64,000 nucleotides of DNA from G965261775 sp965261775. GTDB lineage: Bacteria; Pseudomonadota; Gammaproteobacteria; Eutrophobiales; Eutrophobiaceae. The position numbers and the translations under genes are program-made. This document shows, in pieces, positions 59,690 through 64,000 of the stretch (its first letter is position 1; each line of letters starts with the position of its first letter). The notes under the pieces were generated by a model that worked only from the letters and a program-made list of their open reading frames with translations, had not been told where the DNA came from and did no database searches. The stretch spans positions 682,001 to 746,000 of the forward strand of contig OZ253477.1 in assembly GCA_965261775.1 (NCBI GenBank), read 5' to 3'.

Positions 59690-60861
59690 TGTTCTGGATA
59701 ATCCTCCAGTAATCGACTCAATCGCAAAACAATCTCATTCGCCCAACCTTCATCAATGATTAAAGGCGGCAACAAGCGGATAACGTTTCCCGCTGTCACA
59801 TTGATCAAAAGTTTCTGTTCAAGCGCCTTCCCGACGAGGTCAGTACAGCCCCGCTCAAACTCAATGCCTATCATCAGACCCCTACCGCGGATTTCCTTAA
59901 TCCCCTTATTATACCCCAGGGACTCATTCAGGCGGCGCAACAGATACTCGCCCATGGCGGTGGCGTGCACATCCAGTTTTTCCCGTTCCAGAACTTCAAT
60001 GACAGTCAACGCTGCCCGCGCGGCCAACGGGTTGCCGCCAAAGGTCGAACCGTGGCTGCCCGGCTGAAACAAATCCGCTGCACGGCCTCTAGCAAGACAG
60101 GCGCCAATCGGCACACCATTGCCAAGTGCCTTGGCCAGTGTCACCACATCGGGCTCAACCGCCTCATGCTGAAAGGCAAACCATTTTCCACTTCGACACA
60201 TACCAGTCTGCACTTCATCGACAATCATCAAACAATCATGTTGATTGCAAAATAAACGCACCGCCTTTAAATAACCATCATCGGGGATCACGACACCACC
60301 CTCCCCCTGTATCGGTTCAACCATTACCGCCGTAATATCCGACGTTTCATCCGCCAGATTGTACAAAGCATCCACATCGTTATACGGAATATGTCTAAAT
60401 CCCTCCAACAGAGGCTCGAATCCCCGCTGTACCTTCGCATTACCGGTCGCGCTCAGAGTCGCCATGGTGCGGCCGTGAAAACTTTTTTCCATGGTCACAA
60501 TGACAGGAGTGGCAATCTGTTTCCGACGCGCGTGGAGTCGCGACAGCTTGATGGCCGCTTCATTCGCCTCCGCTCCTGAATTACAAAAAAACACCCTGTC
60601 CATACCGGCATGAACGACCAGCCTTTCAGCCAACCGCTCCTGTAGCGGAATACGATACAGATTGGATGTATGAATCAGATCTGCCGCCTGCTCACTGATA
60701 GCGGCCTGTACCTCGGGATGGGCATGCCCAAGTCCGCAAACGGCGATGCCGCTCAGGGCATCAAGATATTGATTGCCTTCCGTATCCGTCAGGCAGGCAC
60801 CACTGCCCGAAACAAATCCAATCTGTAACGGTAGATAATTCGCCATCAAGACATTGCTCAT
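59686..60861 (-). CDS. argD: Acetylornithine aminotransferase
   Basis: PLP enzyme of arginine synthesis. It shows YLDALSGIAVCGLGHAHPEV, FFCNSGAEANEAAIKLSRLH, SFHGRTMATLSATGN, IVDEVQTGMCRSGKWFAFQH, the PLP Lys in TLAKALGNGVPIGA and HGSTFGGNPLAARAAL. The start is taken at ATG 60861 (MSNVLMANYLPLQ), since the longer frame adds residues without family likeness. Confidence 0.95.
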   Translation of the reverse strand: MSNVLMANYLPLQIGFVSGSGACLTDTEGNQYLDALSGIAVCGLGHAHPEVQAAISEQAADLIHTSNLYRIPLQERLAERLVVHAGMDRVFFCNSGAEANEAAIKLSRLHARRKQIATPVIVTMEKSFHGRTMATLSATGNAKVQRGFEPLLEGFRHIPYNDVDALYNLADETSDITAVMVEPIQGEGGVVIPDDGYLKAVRLFCNQHDCLMIVDEVQTGMCRSGKWFAFQHEAVEPDVVTLAKALGNGVPIGACLARGRAADLFQPGSHGSTFGGNPLAARAALTVIEVLEREKLDVHATAMGEYLLRRLNESLGYNKGIKEIRGRGLMIGIEFERGCTDLVGKALEQKLLINVTAGNVIRLLPPLIIDEGWANEIVLRLSRLLEDYPEQ

Positions 60862-60937
60862 TTTTCCAGTGTTCAAACCAAATAAAAAAGGCAACCCGCC
60901 CACGGCTGCCATTTTCGAGTCACATCCCCGCGGTCAA

Positions 60938-61519
60938 TCAGGCATCCAGATTAGCGGCGGCAAAGTCCCAGTTGACAAGGCTCCAGAACGCCTTCAGATA
61001 ATCCGGTCGCACGTTTCGATAATCAATATAGTAGGCATGCTCCCACACATCACAGGTGATCAACGGAGTCTTGCCATTGGTAATCGGCGTATCCGCATTG
61101 GAGGTATTAACGATTTCAAGCGCATCCCCGTCCTTCACCAACCAGGTCCAGCCGGAACCAAAATTATTCACGGCAGAATCGGTAAACTTTATCCTGAAAT
61201 CCTCCACCGAACCGAAGGCATTTTCAATCGCCGCAAGAAAAACACCAGACGGCTCGTTTTCTCCCTGCGGAGATAATGAATTCCAGTAAAAAGTATGGTT
61301 CCATATCTGCGCCGCATTATTAAAAACCCCGCCTGTCGGCGCGTTTTTAATAATTTCTTCCAGCGAAGCGTTTTCAAACTCTGTCCCCGGAATGAGGGCA
61401 TTCAGTTTGGCCACATACGTCGCGTGATGTTTGCCGTAATGAAAATCCAGAGTTTCTTCCGAAATATGCGGCGCCAGTGCGCCTTTCGCATAAGGCAGAT
61501 CGGGTAATTGATGTTCCAT
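60938..61519 (-). CDS. sodB: Superoxide dismutase (Fe/Mn family)
   Basis: It has HQLPDLPYAKGALAPHISEE, LDFHYGKHHATYVAKLNALI, FNNAAQIWNHTFYWNSLSPQ, FGSGWTWLVKDGD and DVWEHAYYIDYRNVRPDYLK with the three His and one Asp metal ligands. AAQIWNHTFYW favours the iron type. ATG 61519 follows GAGG by five bases, better than the upstream GTG. Confidence 0.95.
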   Translation of the reverse strand: MEHQLPDLPYAKGALAPHISEETLDFHYGKHHATYVAKLNALIPGTEFENASLEEIIKNAPTGGVFNNAAQIWNHTFYWNSLSPQGENEPSGVFLAAIENAFGSVEDFRIKFTDSAVNNFGSGWTWLVKDGDALEIVNTSNADTPITNGKTPLITCDVWEHAYYIDYRNVRPDYLKAFWSLVNWDFAAANLDA

Positions 61520-61671
61520 AAGCACCTCTTGTCTAATGTCGACGTGATATTAATCGTAATAAGTGAATCGCCATATTAAGCAATACGCGACCGTACTATA
61601 CCAGAATAAGGGGCAAAACGCTTTCTCCGGACATAGTAATGCGTGCTTGAAACCGGACAGCCTTTTTGTGG

Positions 61672-61677
61672 TATAAT
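61672..61677 (+). promoter_or_regulatory. Possible sigma-70 -10 element for grxD
   Basis: TATAAT at 61672 with TTGAAA at 61647-61652 gives a 19-base spacing, a little long. It lies 45 bases before the grxD ATG. Confidence 0.35.
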
Positions 61678-61721
61678 CTGACAATCCGATTTATTGAAAA
61701 AATTATTTGAGAAGTAAGCCA

Positions 61722-62054
61722 ATGGATATCATGCAAGAAATCAAAACGACACTTAAACAAAACCCGGTGGTGATTTTCATGAAAGGTACACCGGATTTCC
61801 CGCAATGCGGTTTTTCCATGCGTACCGCCGAAGCACTCAAGAGCTGCGGTATTGAATTTAGTTTTGTCGATATACTGGCAAAACCCGAAATACGTCAAAA
61901 TCTGCCGCAGTTTTCAAACTGGCCGACCTTTCCGCAAGTCTTCATCAACGGTGAACTGATCGGCGGTTGCGATATCGTGACAGACCTGCATGAAAAAGGT
62001 GAACTGCAGAAAATGACGCAGGCCGCAACGAAGCCTGACCCGGCTGTTTCATAA
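61722..62054 (+). CDS. grxD: Monothiol glutaredoxin (Grx4 type)
   Basis: It carries and delivers Fe-S clusters. It shows NPVVIFMKGTPDFPQCGFSM with the CGFS active site, EFSFVDILAKPEIRQNLPQF, NWPTFPQVFINGELIGGCDI. Length 110 aa is normal. ATG 61722 is chosen for alignment with the family start. Confidence 0.95.
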   Translation: MDIMQEIKTTLKQNPVVIFMKGTPDFPQCGFSMRTAEALKSCGIEFSFVDILAKPEIRQNLPQFSNWPTFPQVFINGELIGGCDIVTDLHEKGELQKMTQAATKPDPAVS

Positions 62055-62289
62055 AAGCAGATAACGCGGACGATACACCTGTCACGTCACCAATCAGTGG
62101 TGATATGACCATTGCGTAACGATTGCGGTGAATGAGGGTGATCAGTGACGGCGCTATCCCGATTACAGCCTCCGGGCAGACCCGGTCGGTATCCATCCTC
62201 CGAACGGCGACATTCGCACAGTAAAGAATTAAAGAATAGCGACTGAATTTATATGAGTAACAAAACCCGGTTGTGAAGATTCCAGGGCA

Positions 62290-63225
62290 ATGCACATTTT
62301 AATCTGTGGCTCCATCGCTTACGACCACATCATGGTATTCCCGGACTATTTTAAGAATCATATCCTGCCTGATCAAGTGCATATCCTGAATGTCTCCTTT
62401 ATGGTCCCTGGTATGCGCCGTGAATTTGGCGGTTGTTCCGGCAATATCGCCTATAGCCTCAATTTGCTTGAACATGACGTTGCCATGCCGATGGCCACGA
62501 CCGGTAAGGATTTTGACTCTTACGCCTACTGGATGGACAAGCATGGTGTCAACCGTGAACACATCCGCGTCATTGATGGCGCCCTGACCGGTCAGGCGTT
62601 TATTATGACCGACCTTGCGGATAATCAGATCACTGCATTTCATCCAGGGGCAATGAATGAATCACATCGTAATCATATTGGACAGGCGCAGGATATTCAC
62701 CTGGGGATCGTATCGCCAGACGGACGCGAAGGCATGTTGCAACATGCCGATCAATTTGCCGAAGCAGGAATTCCATTCATTTTTGACCCGGGGCAGGGTA
62801 TGCCGATGTTTAACGGTGATGAATTACTCCGCTTTATTGACAAAGCAAGCTGGGCGGTGGTGAATGATTACGAGTGGCAGTTAATGCGAAAGCGGACACA
62901 GCTCTCCGCCAAACAAATGTGTGAGCGGCTGGAAGCACTGATCGTAACCAAAGGCGAACAGGGCGCCACCATCTACACCCAGGCTGAACAATACGCCATC
63001 CCCTGTGCGAAGCCTGCAGCGATAAGGGATCCGACAGGTTGTGGCGACGCTTTCCGGGCGGGATTGCTGTACGGTTTGTATCATCAGATGGATTGGGAAA
63101 CTACCGGCAGGATCGCGTCACTGATGGGGGCGTTCAAGATTGAACAGCACGGCACGCAGAACCATTCATTTAGTCCTGACGAATTCAAGGCGCGGTTTGA
63201 ACTTGAATTCAACCGCCAGCTTTAA
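62290..63225 (+). CDS. PfkB-family carbohydrate/nucleoside kinase (adenosine kinase-like)
   Basis: It shows ILICGSIAYDHIMVFPDYFK, REFGGCSGNIAYSLNLLEHD, ALTGQAFIMTDLADNQITAF, WAVVNDYEWQLM, IVTKGEQGATIYTQAEQYAI and the catalytic DPTGCGDAFRAGLLYGLYHQ. The pattern (GSIAYDxIM, GGxxGNIAY) is that of the adenosine-kinase-like branch; the substrate is not certain. 311 aa. The 235-bp stretch before it contains no visible gene. Confidence 0.88.
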   Translation: MHILICGSIAYDHIMVFPDYFKNHILPDQVHILNVSFMVPGMRREFGGCSGNIAYSLNLLEHDVAMPMATTGKDFDSYAYWMDKHGVNREHIRVIDGALTGQAFIMTDLADNQITAFHPGAMNESHRNHIGQAQDIHLGIVSPDGREGMLQHADQFAEAGIPFIFDPGQGMPMFNGDELLRFIDKASWAVVNDYEWQLMRKRTQLSAKQMCERLEALIVTKGEQGATIYTQAEQYAIPCAKPAAIRDPTGCGDAFRAGLLYGLYHQMDWETTGRIASLMGAFKIEQHGTQNHSFSPDEFKARFELEFNRQL

Positions 63226-63261
63226 CCTGTGTTATTTCATAACGGATTTTGAATTGAATAT

Positions 63262-64000
63262 TCACCCACCACCCGATTCCGGGCGTGGCGGCCGTTCCAA
63301 CAACTTGCGGACGGCCTGATCAGGGTCGACAGCACCTTTTAACACATCGACAAGCTGCGTCGTGATCGGCATATCAACACCGTATCGGGTAGCCAGACAA
63401 TCAACCTCGAACGCGGTCTTGACCCCCTCAATAACCTGACCGACCCGCCGTTCCGCCTCCGTAAGCGGCAGACCCTGCCCCAGCAGTAAACCGAAACTGC
63501 GGTTACGCGACTGGTTGTCCGTACAGGTCAGCACCAGATCACCCATTCCAGACAGTCCCGTGAAGGTTTCCCGCCGAGCACCCATGGCAAGGCCGAGCCG
63601 CATTATCTCGGCCAGACCACGAGTAATCAAGGCCGCGCGTGCATTGACACCATATCCCAGACCATCGGCAATGCCGGTCGCAATCGCCATAACGTTTTTC
63701 ACCGCCCCGCCAATCTGCACACCGATCAGATCATCATGCGTATAAACGCGAAACATATCGCCGTGAAACAGGCTGGAAAACATCTCCGTCAATGACTTTT
63801 GATTTGAGGCGATGATCACCGCGGTTGGTAAATTCGCGGCCACCTCTTTTGCAAAAGACGGTCCCGACAACACCGCGACAGGACAGCCCAGCTCTTCCCC
63901 AACGATCTGATGATTGAGTTTTTGCGTGCCACTCTCAAGTCCTTTGCCAGCCAGACACAATTTAAGGTCCGTGAAATATTTGATCAGACGGAGACTGGAA
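63262..64000 (-). CDS. gpsA: Glycerol-3-phosphate dehydrogenase [NAD(P)+], partial
   Basis: The 3' part of gpsA; the frame is open to the window edge and the N-terminal Rossmann motif lies outside. It shows AGKGLESGTQKLNHQIVGEE, AVLSGPSFAKEVAANLPTAV, GAVKNVMAIATGIADGLGYG (catalytic Lys), NARAALITRGLAEIMRLG and TFTGLSGMGDLVLTCTDNQS, then RNRSFGLLLGQG. It supplies glycerol-3-phosphate for phospholipids. Confidence 0.94.
   Translation of the reverse strand, partial: SSLRLIKYFTDLKLCLAGKGLESGTQKLNHQIVGEELGCPVAVLSGPSFAKEVAANLPTAVIIASNQKSLTEMFSSLFHGDMFRVYTHDDLIGVQIGGAVKNVMAIATGIADGLGYGVNARAALITRGLAEIMRLGLAMGARRETFTGLSGMGDLVLTCTDNQSRNRSFGLLLGQGLPLTEAERRVGQVIEGVKTAFEVDCLATRYGVDMPITTQLVDVLKGAVDPDQAVRKLLERPPRPESGGG

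Overview
The window looks like a chromosome segment of a gammaproteobacterium. The order surE-pcm-nlpD-rpoS, an RpoS-type sigma factor, a TonB/ExbB/ExbD cluster with a DUF3450 partner, AmpG, PBP1b, NDH-2, monothiol glutaredoxin and the argD-argF pair all fit that class. Base composition is moderate (near 50% GC by eye), with a GC-richer patch at about 14.6-17.2 kb.

Layout. (1) 1-19 kb is an accessory zone with many broken genes: a type I restriction locus (hsdS partial, hsdM, decayed HTH gene); an HxlR/SDR pair; a DUF6088 antitoxin-like gene whose AbiEii-like toxin is reduced to a 44-codon stub; a DUF924 remnant; a Fic protein with a striking operator region; a type I secretion ABC/MFP pair with a fragmented RTX substrate; a tandemly repeated array of HsdS fragments and an inverted-repeat-bounded DUF559 gene; the first part of a second hsdM; a YrbL-like gene; a glycine-rich-domain-like gene; a decayed phage holin; and a DUF5131/TcmP pair. 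(2) 19-23.4 kb is a sugar-nucleotide operon (epimerase, two UDP-sugar dehydrogenases, CysC), followed by tRNA-Glu and tRNA-Ala. (3) 23.6-29.6 kb holds gltX, a PP2C-TM-FGE fusion, a CMD-Rieske fusion and a cation/proton antiporter. (4) 30-34.5 kb is class I ribonucleotide reductase nrdA-nrdB. (5) 35.5-42.2 kb holds an AmpG-like permease and a six-gene TonB system. (6) 42.2-51.2 kb holds a REC-Ser/Thr kinase fusion, a GumN-like protein, DUF1244, NDH-2, an NtrC-type two-component pair divergent from an orphan pqqA, cytochrome b561 and a nitroreductase. (7) 51.3-64 kb is core housekeeping: PBP1b, a lysine-rich histone-like protein, adk, a Mth938-like protein, rpoS-nlpD-pcm-surE, argF-argD, sodB, grxD, a PfkB kinase and gpsA (partial).

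The most interesting unit is at 47.9-49.8 kb. A 24-residue PqqA-type peptide, missed by length-filtered gene calling, lies behind a well-spaced sigma-54 -24/-12 element. A perfect 9-bp-arm inverted repeat sits about 75 bp upstream of the inferred start site. An NtrC-family regulator and its histidine kinase are transcribed divergently. No pqqBCDE genes are present in the window. This suggests a two-component, sigma-54-controlled PQQ precursor supply. The second most interesting unit is the array at 12.5-13.8 kb, where inverted repeats alternate with a DUF559 gene and HsdS fragments and the two 506-bp copies differ only by transitions.
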